DNA of 64,000 nucleotides from Whalleya microplaca (Eukaryota > Ascomycota > Sordariomycetes > Xylariales > Xylariaceae), in NCBI GenBank assembly GCA_022497155.1, contig MU385757.1:1-64000 (forward strand), written 5' to 3'. The position numbers and the translations under genes are program-made. The number at the start of each line of letters is the position of its first letter. Position 1 is the first letter of the stretch. Below the pieces are notes generated by a model, which searched no databases, was not told the origin of the DNA, and worked only from the letters and a program-made list of their open reading frames with translations. Of this stretch, positions 24,762 to 37,593 are shown in pieces.

Positions 24762-26438
24762 ATGGGCAAACCCCCACATGACTTCGTTGATCTAGATTTG
24801 GAAGATTTCGAGCTTCCAACAGAATTTTGGCACTCGACCCAACGAAGTGATGGGTCGCCTAAGGCTGAGCGCTTCGGCATAGATTTGTCAACACCCCCGC
24901 GTCGGTGGGAAGACTGGGTGGTGAAGCTATCATTTGAGAAGTTGGGATGTAAGTATATGCTTCCATTATTCAAGAAAAAGTAAAACACTAACATGAGCCA
25001 CTGGCATATCTTTTAAAAAGGTGAGAAATATGGTAATGGTTTCTATGTCAACGTCCCCAACGCAACCTTCGATGTCATCTTCACCGCCGGCCACAACCTC
25101 GTGGATAAGCCGCAGCATTACTGTTCCAATATTAGAATCATTAATGCTACTAATGAGATCACCGTGACACCTAACATGGTTCGCGTCTGTCAGAGATACT
25201 TTGACGACCCTGATGAGCTGAATTCCATCTATGACTACGGAGTCATCCTCCTGAAGCGGAGTCGACAGGAGCGGGTACGTGGATTCGGATTCAACCTTAT
25301 GCTTGGCCTTGCCCCGTTGCTAGGAGAAGTCCCAATATCTTCCGGAGAAGCAGAAAAGGATATGCTTCAGGACCGCCTGGTGTATGTTTGTGGATATACA
25401 CCTGAGGACTCTCCGTCCGATGGCTCTCCACGAAGATCAGAAGGCCAATGTATCCGGACGTATCAACACCAACTGCAATACAAGGCCGATACTAAGCCCG
25501 GTATGAGCGGTGGCCCAGTATGGATAGGCTTCCGTGGGGTTGAGACGGTCGTAGCAATTCAGTGAGTTTACCACCCTGGGTGTAAATGCCTTCTATGATC
25601 TTCCATCATTATTGTCTTGTCACCCTATCCATCGCGTTATACACTTTTTCACTTTGCGTTGACTGCATACTGAAACTTGTAATCCCAAGCAACTACGGAG
25701 CCGGGACAGAGAGCCAAGGGAACCGAGGCTCGCGCTTGAACCTCAATGTCTGGCGCACTGTCTTTGAATGGCTAGGCCTTGGCTGGTATGGCAAGTCGCT
25801 TCATTATCGCGGCTCACGTAACTACTCCATGCATCTTCACGTGCCACAAACTTCCACGCCAGGCAGTATTACCAACGAGGGTCGTGTCCGAGTGGGTAAG
25901 CCGGGCCTAGTGGAGACACTATTTGATGTCTTACCAGTAGCCGCGAAACCGAAGCTCAAAGAAACAGATGCTGGCTACGGTTTTCTCCTTCGATCGGCGG
26001 CTCCGAAAGTCGGGACTACCGGAGCAGCGGCTGCTACGTTACCCAGCAGCGGCTGCTGGGTAAGGTGGGAACCTCATGTCAACCGAGTCTCACTCGCAAA
26101 GCGCTTCGACGTGCGGTGCGAGGTCAAACTCCAGAACATCATCCTTCAACCGGGAAAACCCTTCGCAATCCAGGTGCAAGAGGGAAATTCATGGAAGCAA
26201 GTCCAGATGGCAATGAATTGCCTAGACGAGGCAGACTTGGAGCCGTTGGAAGACGACCCGCATAATTTTGAGGATACATCGGAGATCTCGTTCGTGCCAC
26301 TCACTAAGCAGAAGGTGAGTTTCATTGTTGCTTTACTACCCCTTCGTTTTTCCCTTTGGTGTAATATATGAACATGGTAAAAAAAGCCTTGAAACGAATA
26401 TCTTCTGACAATCCTTATAGCTATTTGGTTTCAAATAG
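24762..26438 (+). CDS. Trypsin-like serine protease with C-terminal extension
   Basis: Four exons, 24762-24948, 25021-25561, 25690-26314 and 26421-26438 (LFGFK-stop), give 456 residues. The catalytic triad of a chymotrypsin-fold peptidase can be placed: His87 in FTAGHN, Asp134 in IYDYGVI and Ser225 in GMSGGPVW. After the nucleophile the strand VVAIHNYGAG closes the fold. The first 62 residues are acidic and lack a signal peptide, so the enzyme is probably intracellular. From about residue 270 a 185-residue extension (LNVWRTVFEWLGLGW onwards) matches no family I recognise and ends in an acidic segment. The last exon codes only five residues and is the least certain part. Co-oriented with and 470 bp downstream of the lectin-like gene. 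Confidence 0.75.
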
Positions 26439-29400
26439 GCCGTGGGGCCTCAGGCTAAGGCAAGCCATGGGCGCTGGCTGAGGTCTAGATGCAAGGTTAA
26501 GATTCTATTGGTGCTGGGGGTGTTCACAAATCAAGGAAAGTCGTTCGTCTATAGCTAGACTGATAACTGGTTTAATACGGTATACAATAACAATCTCTTA
26601 CCAACCATGCCTGAGTTTACCCAAAGTGAAAGGCCTGAACAAAACTGGATAGTGTTTTACCCTGCGACAAGTGTCTGGAAAGGTTGAACACTGACGAGTT
26701 CAGGATGCCATCTTAAGACATAGTGGAACAATGATTAGCTATGCTTATCTATGTGGCATAAGAACATATAATTTCGTGCTTGGAAGAGGAATGATATATA
26801 CTACTACACGTTAATTCGATGGTCCTTGTCACCGGCATCTGTGGCATCTGTCTCAATATGTTTAATTCTATATGCTAACCCTATGTCTCCAATATTGAGT
26901 GTATCATTTTTCACTTTCCCCCTGTTTTTAGTGTCGATTGTCTCTTCTTCGTTCTATCGGGCTACTTTACCGTAGGTACCTTTTCCCTTTTCATGTGCTG
27001 ACCCTCGCTGCCAACATAGCCTCGCATGCATACGACACTTTAAGAGGTAAATGCCGTAATCATGGAGCAATACCAGATAGCCTGGACCATTATCATAGGC
27101 CTCTCAAACTCTGATAGATCACCTCCAATCATCCCATGATCACGTAATCTGTGACATTTCTCTCCTGCAACTTTTGATATAATATATAGCAGCAAATGAG
27201 ACAACAGAGCTAATACCAACAGCGCGGCTAGGAATAGAACCTAACCCAACTTCATAACTTACTGCAGCTCCGTCTAACCAATTAAAACCGTCTGGTTTAT
27301 GTTGCGTTATATATGCCGTGAGGTGCTGGTTTTTTTGGAGATGAGAGTACGGACCGGCCAGTCGGTTGTACTAGAAGCCGAGAAGGAGTTGTGAATTTAT
27401 TAGTATGCATGCGAAAGCGGGCTGATCTAGACTTGGTTCTTAAAGCCTACGCTATTTGACCGCCTAGCTTTGGCTGATGATTACACGACATCTCACCGAG
27501 GACTATTTTGGACCTAGAACACACGTAAGCCACAGATGGTAGAGCGCCAACGTGGATGAGCGCACCCAAGAGGACGGATAACGATAGGTAGATAGGAAAT
27601 AAGACCAGGGATGCCATGTGGAAAGGGAAAGTTAAGTGTTGGGGTCTCAGCCTCGGCTCTCCCCGCAGATTGCCTCTCGGGGATATTCCTGGGTCGTACC
27701 TTTGTTTCTTCCCGCATATCACAAGTACTTCGTGGCAGTCTTCGCCATCGTCACCTCTGCCGAGTAACAAACACGTAGGATCAAGAAGGCCGCAAAATTT
27801 GCCTACCTGTGCCGTAGCGATACATGAAACAATTCAATCTATATTCTTACCTAGCGTATATCGATCGGAACCATATGCCGGCCTAGGGGCCATGTCGTTG
27901 TATGAAAAATTGTGTCCTTACGGGTACGTACTGGTACTAATGTTAACATAGCTCGCACCAAGTATGGCGCAGCAGGATCTGATCTTGTGGTGCTAGGAAC
28001 GACTCCATGACGCGATTCGTGATGCACAATATGATGTAGGAGTTTTGAATCGTTTTTTTCCCGCTCTTTGCCCTATGGTTACCCTCTCCGTCTCGTCCGA
28101 CGACAGGCCTATAATAACAGGTGAATGGTAACACAACATAGGAGCGTGTTTCCGAAAAGGGCGGTGCTAGGTACTGCTTATCGTAACAGCATCGCAACAA
28201 AGGCTGAAAGGGTAAACGAATGTGACACGGCGGGTTCCTTGACCTCTCATTGCTGCACAAGGCCAATTAGGAGTCCAAGTTCCGATCTCTCCAGAGTTAA
28301 ATTCGGAAGCAGCGTTGAAACTGATCAATGGGTATCGTATGTGACTAAAAAAAAGGGGCGGCGTAAGCCTTGCATATTTCACGCTATCATGGTTATGTAT
28401 GTACACGGGAGATCATTGCTATGGTCTTTTATGATTGGCAGCAGAGCCGTACTGCAGTGTAATACTGCCCGGCAATGCCAATGTTCCATCTGACACAGAT
28501 GCTGAGTTTGGAGGTCTTTTATCGTCAATTGCTATTCGTCTCTACAGCCCTACTCTATTTTCAGCTAACGTTCTCCTCGGCCTTTCTTCGACATCCCGGT
28601 TAGGGGCTAAGGACTTCACCCGTTCCAGACACAAGAATCAACCCGACTCGATTGTGTGTGATTTTGACCCCAATGGCTTGCCTCGATGATGCCTCGATGA
28701 TTCCTCGACGTTAAAGTGTTTCGTTTGTCGTTTGGTTGGTTAACTCCCGATTGGCTCCATCTGCTTCAGCCCTAACGCTGGTGGAGTCTCGGAATGCTTG
28801 TCATTACTACCTTACCTGTGGGCCATCATACCAAGAAATGTCAGACTGTATTGGATTCGGTTACATAGAGGTGTGGATGGGGACATAAATGTACCTAAGA
28901 TTAGATTGTTTTAATGTGTGGCTCCAATTTTAGATACAGTATGATGGGTATCTGTATTAGTTCTCTCTAGGTTCACAGGCACGACCTGGCGGGTTTTGCT
29001 CTATCACGGTCCAGCGTCGCAAAGATCCACATCCCTTGCATGGCTGAAAACATGGAGATGAGAGTAATGAGGAAATTTGAAGTGAGACTACTCCGTACCG
29101 AAGAACCTAATGCACTGCGGTCTGTCACGATAGGACGTGCGAAACATTGATGATGAATATCTTATGCTTGTGTGGCCTAGAAATAATGTGTCTGTACAGC
29201 ATCGGGACGTTACATCGTTACATGTCTGCCTTGCGTGTACAAACCAGCCTATCACTTTACAATTCTGAGAGCTCCTTGGCTGCTCAAATGGTAATGAGAT
29301 CGTCAACCTGAGAGCAGAACCGTTTCCTGACCAATCAGCATTTGCGATTAGGGTGATCAGTAACTGCTCCCGGAGCATTTGTCTACGTTATCGGGACAGT

Positions 29401-30618
29401 AAGCCACCTGTCGCAACTCTCTTGCTCCTTGTTTAATGTTTATTATATCCATGAATACGGAATAAAGCTCCAGAAATTGTTTCCGGCCCCCTGGCCCCGG
29501 GAAAGCTTGTGAAAAGCGGCAAGCAAAAGCGGGAACGGCCGTGACAAAAGTTCAGCGTGTCATTATTTGCCGCGGCTGAACCTCGAGTCGCAGCAGCTGA
29601 TATGTATACCACCAGCAGTTTCTTCAACGAGACACAATACCAACATTCCACCGATGAAACTATCAATTGAAGGCCGAGTGCCGGTACTTCGATCGAATGA
29701 TGGGCTCAAGAATTGGAACAATGTTGCATTCACAAGGAGATCTCCCTCCTCCGCCCCAATTTTCAAGTCTACTACTAGTGCTTGCGTATGTATGTAGTGA
29801 CAAGGTCCCCTTGGAGACAGCTGCTGTCTATCCTTGTCGCGTTCCTCTACTATACCCGAAAGACCCCCAATTGGACTCCAATAAGACTTCTGATAGCCAG
29901 GATACATAGCGTTTCGAGTTAGCTTCGCCGTTTCTGCAGGTCGCCTAATTTTTTCATTATTCGCTCTCACCCGAGAATAGCATCCGTCATCCAATAGCCG
30001 TAAACGGCAGACACCTCAGCTCTTGGGGAAGCAAGACGCTACCTTCATTTCAACAATCCACATAGATCTTTGCGGGTTAGGGGCATTGGTATAGGCTGAC
30101 GATCCTTACTACTTCTCCAGCGCAGCCTCAGCAACGGCAATCTGCACTGCGCCCTGACGCTAATACTTGCAGTAGTTCTGCGAGAGAGAATAGGATGGAG
30201 CAGATGTCATCAGTACAGTTGCGAGACCACCCTTGGCGTATGTGGTGCGCAAATCGTTGACCCTCCATCTCACTTACATACTTGTAACGCACATACCCGT
30301 CTGTTGATAAGGCGGACACGAACTAGAGGGGCCAGTGTCGACAGATATATGATGAGCCACCATCCTACGAGGCGTGTAATAATCATATTACTATTTGAGA
30401 CATTATTCTGAGCATATCCCATATCCTCTTTCATATCTTACCTACATCCCAACTATTCAAGCCATCAACAGTATTACTTATATTATTAGAGGTTAATTAC
30501 CGCTAACGTCATCACTATTATCTGAGTTTAAGTAGAAGAGTTCTGTACAACGGCCTTTGCCGTGGCTAAATTGGTGACCTCACGATAATTTATATAGCCA
30601 TACAAATCTGCTGTCAAG
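26439..30618. other. Gene-poor intergenic region, 4.2 kb
   Basis: Normal composition, not RIP-like. Several open frames of 60-145 codons exist on both strands (for example 28125-28493 plus, 29563-29994 minus), but none shows a domain, consistent splice sites or codon bias. A tRNA-like fragment near 27218-27290 was examined and not accepted. I see no supportable gene. Confidence 0.45.
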
Positions 30619-33600
30619 ATGCCATCAGCTATTCCGGGCATTTCAACGACGAATGCCGATGCCGATGCCGATGCCGATTCCGTTGCCGTGAACACTTCGC
30701 AGATAGACGCACATGTCACGAACGGGATTCGCAAGAGGCTTCCCGGCACTGCGACTTGGCCTGCCGAGCACCACCGTACTAGGAGTGGGGCTTCTTCGAG
30801 TGTGTCTGTCGATAGCTGGGACCAGAGCGGGCCGAGCACAAACGAGATAAAAGGCCAGAACGGCAACATATGGGGTCAACCCCATCCTCAGGGGTTGCAT
30901 AGCATCGACGCACTCGGGATCCACGAAGACGAAGCAAACAGCCCACGAACTCCTACCCATGAACGGATGCGGTCCTGGGCTGACAATGCCAGAACAACAG
31001 CACAGTGCCCTCGTATATCCAAGTCAGCGGAGTTGATGCGCAATTCCTACGATTGCGTGGTCATTGGATCTGGCTATGGCGGCGGCGTCGCCGCTTCTCG
31101 AATGGCTCGTGCAGGCCAATCTGTCTGTCTCCTAGAGCGCGGCAGAGAACGCTGGCCTGGCGAATACCCTGAGGAAACTGGTGATTCCCTCAAGCAGGTT
31201 CACTACTCCGGCCAATTCGCTCCTAGCTGGCTCTCGAGGAAGCTCGTTAAGGGCGGAGATCCTACTGGGATGTTCCATTTGATCTTCGGCAATGGCCAGA
31301 ATGCCGTTGTTTGCAACGGTAAGTCGCTTCGGACCATGTATTGGATAGGGTACATTGAACTGATGGTGTGTGACATAGGCCTTGGTGGCACTAGCTTGAT
31401 GAATGCCAACGTTTTCTTGGAGGCGGACAAAGATACTCTTCAACTGGAAGCATGGCCAGAGGAAATTCGAAAAAATCCAAGTTCCTTAGACAAATGTAAG
31501 TTTCGAAATCTTCCACAGGGTTGTCTGACTGTTATCAATTGCGTCTTCAATCGAGGACTGAAAAATGCAAAAGCGACCTTTTGCCGCCTGAGAGAAAGCT
31601 GACTGGTAAACTAGATTACAAGAAGGCGGCCGAGGTCCTAGAACCAGAGCCGTATCCTGAGGACTGGCCGAATCTTCCAAAGCTTGATCTTCTAAAGAAG
31701 CAAGCAAATCACCTAGGGATGGAAGAGAAGTTCAAGCGAGTCAGGCAAACAACACGCTTCCACAATGGACCGAACAGCTGTGGCGTAGAGATGTCTCCCT
31801 CATCACTCACTGGCCAAGACCTCACGGGCTTGAACGATGGTTCGAAGAATACCACACTAGCTACATATTTGGCAGATGCCTGGAACTGGGGTGCCGATAT
31901 GTTTTGCGAGTGCGAAGTGCGATACATCACAGAAGCTCCTGAGAATGAAGGTTATATCGTGTACTTCGCTTGGCATGGACGGAACCGGGGCCACTTCAAA
32001 GCCAATCTGCATGGTGACCTTATGTGGGTTCATGCAAGGAAGGCTGTGTTTCTCGGTGCTGGTGCCATTGGTACCACAGAGATACTCCTCAGGAGCAAAG
32101 AGATGGGTCTGCATATGAGCGACAAAGTAGGCCAGAACATGAGTGGCAATGGTGACATATGGGGCTTTGGGTAAGCCATCCCTGGTACAATTGGAACAGC
32201 CACCCTAACTATCTTCAGGTATAACACCGACCATGAGGTGAACGCCATGGGGAGATCTTTCCCATCTCCTTACAACCCTGTTGGACCTTGCATTACGGGA
32301 ATTATCGACAACAGAGAGGGCCATGAAAACCCACTGGATGGCTATGTTATCGAGGAAGGCACAATTCCAAGAGCCCTCGTGCCGTTCATGCAAGCGATGC
32401 TTGAACTCTTACCGGGAAGCATTCATCCAAAGGGCGACAGCATCGTCGACAAAGTCAAGGCAAATTTTGCTCGAATTGGAAGCCTATTTCTCGGGCCTTA
32501 CTTCCGGAAAGGTGCTATTGAGAGGACTCAAGTATATTTAATCATGTCCCATGACAGTAAGCTAACACTGATATGTCCTTGCTGAAGTCAGATGCTAACC
32601 TGCTTTAGGTAACCAGGCCTACCTGACTTTGAAAGATGACAAGCCGGTCCTTGAATTCATTGGTGTCGGCCGTAGTGAACATGTAAAATTCCTTAACGGT
32701 TTACTGAGTAAAGCCACGAGGGCTGTTGGCGGAACTTTTGTCCAGAATCCATTCTACGCTCTCATGGGCCAGCAACAAGTGACTGTTCATCCGATCGGGT
32801 AAGCTTCGCCATATCTCTATGGTATGATGATGCTGCATATACTGACGGTTTCTAGCGGCGCCTGCATGGCTCGAGATGGCACTGGCAAGACTGGAGTCAC
32901 TAATCACAGGGGTGAAGTCTTCACGGGTCCGGGCGCAAAGGTCCATTCGGGTCTCATCGTTACAGATGCCGCGGTCATCCCGACCGCTCTCGGTGCAAAT
33001 CCGTTCGCAACTATCACAGCTCTAGCGGAACGCTCTGTGGAACATTACTGCCGAGAGTCTCGCCTCAAAATCGATACTACGTCGAACGGAATCATTGATC
33101 TTTTCGGCTCACCACAGCGTAATGTTCATCATAAAATTCACGCCTGGACAGAGCTGGAGGAGCAAAGGGAAACTAAGAGTATAGATGGTGCGAAGAACGC
33201 CATGACGGCTGCACGTCGTATGAATGATGGTGGCTTTGGATTTACAGAAGTCATGTCTGGCTACATCCATCCAGATCTACACAACAAGCGGGACAGCACA
33301 GATACGTATGAGTTGGCAGCAAGAACAGCAGAATCCCTTTGCGAGACAGCCCGGTTCTTCCTGAGCGTTCAGTCTTTCAACACCAGGTCGATTGTATACG
33401 ATCCCGATCACAAGGCCATGCTAACTGGCACCTTCATTTGTCCTTCGATCGAAGGGTCTCCATTCATGGTCCAACGAGGTAATTTTAACCTATTCCTACT
33501 CGACCACAAAGCTCCAGGTACTCGAAACCTCACTTACGACTTCGAAATGCGCGGTATCAATAAAAGGAAACTTCACTTCCACGGTTACAAGGTAGTCGAC

Positions 33601-35127
33601 TCATCGGTTGCACTGGCACCATGGCAATTCTGGAGGTCCACTAGTACTCTCTACGTCACTATAACCGAGTACTTACCAGAAGAAAAACGGAAATGTAAAG
33701 ATGCAGATGAGGTTGGTCTACTAGGGCGGGTCATTGCGAAGGGCATAATGCGTATCAAGCCGAAAGACTTGATGTCGGAGATTCTGACTGTTACTCCTAC
33801 CGGCAGCAGTATACTTAAGAAGGCGTTAAGCGCTGCGAAATTCATGACTTTCTTCTCACGGAAATCGTTGTCGCTTTTACTCGCTCCACTCACGCCTCTT
33901 CAATACCCCAGTAAAATCCCCGCTGGCTTCCTCAACGACAAGGCTCCCACCAAGGAATACCAAATCAAGGCCAGTGACGGTGCCGTCACCAGGATGTACA
34001 TGTGGGAGCCCACAAACCACGCAGTCCCTCCCAAGAACCTCTTCATGATCCCTGGCGCCTCAGTCGACCATCAGATCTTCGCGCTCCCAACCATTCGCTA
34101 CAACGCCGTGGACTACTTCCGCCGAGCGGGCTATCGTGTCTTCATCAGCGTCCACCGCATCGGTATTATGATGGTCGCACGGGACAAATGGACCACATTT
34201 GACACTCGTCTGGACCTCAAGGCCTGCCTGGAAATAATCCGCAAGGAGTACCCCGATTACCCCAGTTCCGACAACGAATCGGGTTGCGGACACGAGCCCA
34301 GTCCCGTATACACCATCGCGCACTGCATGGGCAGCGTCGCATTGTCAACCGGGCTCCTGGACGGCACGATCCCGAACAAGTGGGTCCAGGGCATAACCTG
34401 CAGCCAGGTGTTCATGAACCCGATCTGGAACCACATGAACATGATCAAGGCGCAGCGGCTGCCGTACCCGGGGGACAAGCTGTACCGGCTGCTGGCGGGG
34501 CCGTGGTTCAGCTGCAAGACGGCGCTCAACGACAGCCTGTTCCAGCGGGTGCTGAACGAGCTGCTGCGGCTGCTGCCCTCGGAGCGCAAGGAGATGTGCA
34601 ACAACGCCAGCTGCCACCGGTGCACGCTGGTGTTCGGGCGGTGCTGGAACCACCGCAACCTCAACGAGGCGACGCACCGCCAGATCGACCGCTTCTTCGG
34701 CGGCGTCAACATGACCCTGCTCCACCTGCTCATGCGGCAGGGCTGCGACGGCAACGTCATGTCCAACGCGCCCCTGTTCGAGCGCCTCGACACCCCCGAG
34801 AACATCCGCACCAGGCTGAAGGACATCCCCATCCTGCTCTTCGTCGGCCAGGACAACGCCGTGCTGAGTCCCGAGAGCACCCAGCGCACCTACGAGGCCC
34901 TCACCGAGGCCTTCGGCACGCGCGCGGATGACGGCATGCAGTACCGCCGCCGCGTCGTGCCGGATTACGGCCACCTCGACTGCTGGATGGGGCGGAATGC
35001 GTGGAAGGATGTCTACCCGTTTGTCAGGGAGGAGGTCGATCGTGTGGTTCGTGGGGAGGAATACGCCTTTGAGGAGCCGAAGGATGAGTTCACCAAGTTG
35101 GTTAAGACGGGGATGTTGCTCTACTGA
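30619..35127 (+). CDS. GMC (cholesterol-oxidase-type) oxidoreductase fused to alpha/beta-hydrolase
   Basis: Six exons, 30619-31318, 31379-31495, 31615-32170, 32219-32556, 32609-32798 and 32856-35127, give 1390 residues. The N-terminus is low-complexity, with an Ala-Asp repeat from GCCGAT units. From about residue 144 comes a Rossmann FAD site, VVIGSGYGGGVAASRMARAG, then LLERG. GLGGTSLMNANVF and the late TDAAVIPTALGANPFATITALAER segment are hallmarks of the cholesterol/steroid oxidase branch of GMC flavoproteins. From about residue 990 an alpha/beta-hydrolase follows: oxyanion region FMIPGASVDHQIF, nucleophile elbow AHCMGS with Cys1124, an acid near FVGQDNAVLSPES and His1340 in DYGHLDCW. The flavoprotein should oxidise a sterol or similar bulky alcohol; the hydrolase substrate is unknown. 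GC content rises sharply in the last ~1 kb. Confidence 0.85.
30656..30679 (+). repeat. GCCGAT hexanucleotide repeat in coding sequence
   Basis: Four nearly perfect GCCGAT units code Ala-Asp repeats in the N-terminal tail of the GMC-hydrolase fusion. Length variation here would stay in frame. Confidence 0.7.
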
Positions 35128-37593
35128 TCGCTGCGCGGGATGTTGGGGCTACATGGGTCTGGGAGATCTGTATCACGGAGATGGGAATGGTTATGGGTGA
35201 TTAGTATATACGTATACGTATGGTTGATTGATTGGGTCGCGGTGCTTGGCGTAAGGGATGGGTGCATGGGACGGTCGACTTTTGAGATATCCATGAAAAA
35301 AGAGCCCTAGCATTGGGCTTGGGGCGTTTGGGATTGAATTTGGGGAGGCTGGATCGAACCTCACTCTGACTCTTGTAGGAGGGCATATGGCTTGGTGATT
35401 ATGTGCGCGAAGGCAGTGCCTGGCTGAGCTTTTCGTTTCCTGTATATCTATTACGGCGGCTTTTGTCTTGTTGTTCATCAGTATACTGCGCATCATTAGC
35501 TACTCGGGCTTCCTAAACTGCCTTTGACAGGCTGAAGATAACTGAGAGAGTTCCTGCCAATACGTCTGAACTTTGCTTCTTAACTCACTAATAGGCTAGG
35601 GTATACTTAGAAGGTAGTTGCAATTTTATTACACTGAATTCGCAGTATAAAGTAGTCATCTACGGTTAGCCTGTGCTGGCTAACCATAGACTGAAATTGC
35701 AAACCAACGCCTAAAAGTGTTGTCATTGGCCCGAGTTTCCCAATGTCGTTCCACATAGCTGATACTTATAATGAAGATATGAGAGGCAGAATTACAATAT
35801 ATCTGATAGGTCCATGACCATGTATGGAATAGGTGGACTAGACCAAACAGGCTGTTCGAGCAAGAAAGGAGTGTGGAGGAAAGTCCTGACTTATATAGCT
35901 TCAACTAGAGAGGTTTAGACAATCTTAAATTTCTATATGTATTAAAAAGTTTGGTCGAAGATCTAGCCCTTTTTCATTGTTTTGGATCCTTTCTTCTCGC
36001 ATTATCGAAGACTATATTAGCAGGTACCTTACAGTATACACATAATTCTTGTTTCACTACTAATATATCAAATAATATCCGCTCCGAGACTTGGGAACGG
36101 AGTGGAACCATGCGTGCTTGGTGTATTTGTCATCCTTTCATACTGTAAGAGCGTTTGCACCGTAAGAATACCATGTACTTTACATGGATGGACACTGACT
36201 TTTAGTATGCTAAGTACAACAATTGCTGGTTCTTGCTGGTTATGATACTTTAGTAATGATTGCCTCCAAGGTTATTAATAACCTGATGGATTAGACTTTA
36301 TTATCAGTATGTGGTACATGAGATGACTCAGTCACATGGCAAGTGATACCCAATCTGTGATTCAGACAAGGGTTGTAAATTATGATTTGACTGTTAAAGA
36401 TCTATTTCCAATAAAATGTGTATGAACCATTTCATGTATACATCTTGTTCCAGGACTCCCGTTGTTTATCTTTGCCTTCTTTTGCTGCCTTGAAAGCATG
36501 AACCAGCACCAACACCTTGCCACAACTGGGCACATTAAGTAACATACTTCACTTTGGGAGGACATTAGGCATGATCGCAACCACATGCTTGAGCCCCCTC
36601 CATGCTCCCACGGTGAAAACATCACCTAGATTATAGGTCACCGGGTCACAAGAGGCCCGGTCTAGGGCAACTGCTGTGACAGTTGCTGCTGAAACGAATT
36701 TGATACCTAATGCCGAATCACCGCAACTGAACATTTTATAGAGTTGGATTTAACAAGTAATTTGAACACCATCTACTGGGTACCTGCCATTCATTTGACA
36801 ATAACTACATACCGACATTTCCCTTTGGCATTAGCGCTTGTTCTGGCTAGGCAGTTACTTCACGTTTGCCGTTACTTACAGATCAGTATCGTTACTGAAA
36901 CCCTTACCAGCTGAGGGCCACGGTTACTAGCAGCTGATGTGACGTTCAATAGTCGTTGCCCCAGTTTGCCATTTCTAGATAACAGAATGCACGGGTAACC
37001 CTCCACTCTCGATATCTCTAAAAGGGCATCTTCTATTATTTCCCATGTCATAACTCCAAGGACTACCTACCCTACTTAGAAGCTAGGTACCCACCTCTTC
37101 AGCCAACAGAACATCAGACAAAGCCATACCTATACGGTCCTATACCTTGCCATCCCGATATCTAACATCATTTTATTCTCTGGCTATCCGGCTTTGATGC
37201 TATGCCAAATCCATCTCTCGTTATTTTGCTTCCTGAATTTATTGTCCATAGGATTAGTAACTAATATCGTAACTGACTTTGGACGTTTGGACGTTTGGAC
37301 GTTTAGAGTTCTCCGTTGCTGCCGTGTAAGTGAGGCCGGCTGCTATCCCCCACTATTTCACCCACTGAGGCTTCCGGTTCCAGCCTGCCCAGCCACGTGT
37401 CATAGGCGCTAAACAGCTAACTAGCCACAGTATCACAGGCTGTCCCATAGGTACCTTGGTAGCAGCCTAGACCCCTGTTCGCCGAACGCCGGAGAGCGGC
37501 CCAAGGCTGCGTGATCAGCAGGCTGCGTCGTGCAATCGTCAACTTTAGCCTTCTTTCCTATTAGAGGAAGCCATTCACTTCTCACTTCTCACA
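35128..37593. other. Intergenic region, 2.5 kb
   Basis: Holds the terminator of the GMC-hydrolase gene and the promoter of the chromodomain gene. Three copies of GGACGTTT lie at 37281-37304. Short frames such as 36380-36625 (minus) show no domain. No gene is supported. Confidence 0.45.
37281..37304. repeat. GGACGTTT tandem repeat, 3 copies
   Basis: Three head-to-tail 8-bp units about 290 bp upstream of the start of the chromodomain gene. Whether they bind a factor is unknown. Confidence 0.7.

Noticed and set aside
27218..27290. tRNA-like fragment on the minus strand with a GGTTCTATTCC T-loop and ATTGGTTAGA D-loop-like text
   Set aside because: No anticodon stem or acceptor stem could be paired convincingly. 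It may be a mitochondrial-derived scrap, but a cloverleaf is not supported.
28125..28493. 122-codon plus-strand ORF in the 26.4-30.6 kb gap
   Set aside because: No recognisable domain, signal peptide or splice context, and opposing frames of similar length overlap it.
34257..34974. Long antisense and alternate-frame ORFs (about 210 codons) in the 3' end of the GMC-hydrolase gene
   Set aside because: They are shadows of a GC-rich coding region with few stop codons. The sense frame alone has the hydrolase motifs.
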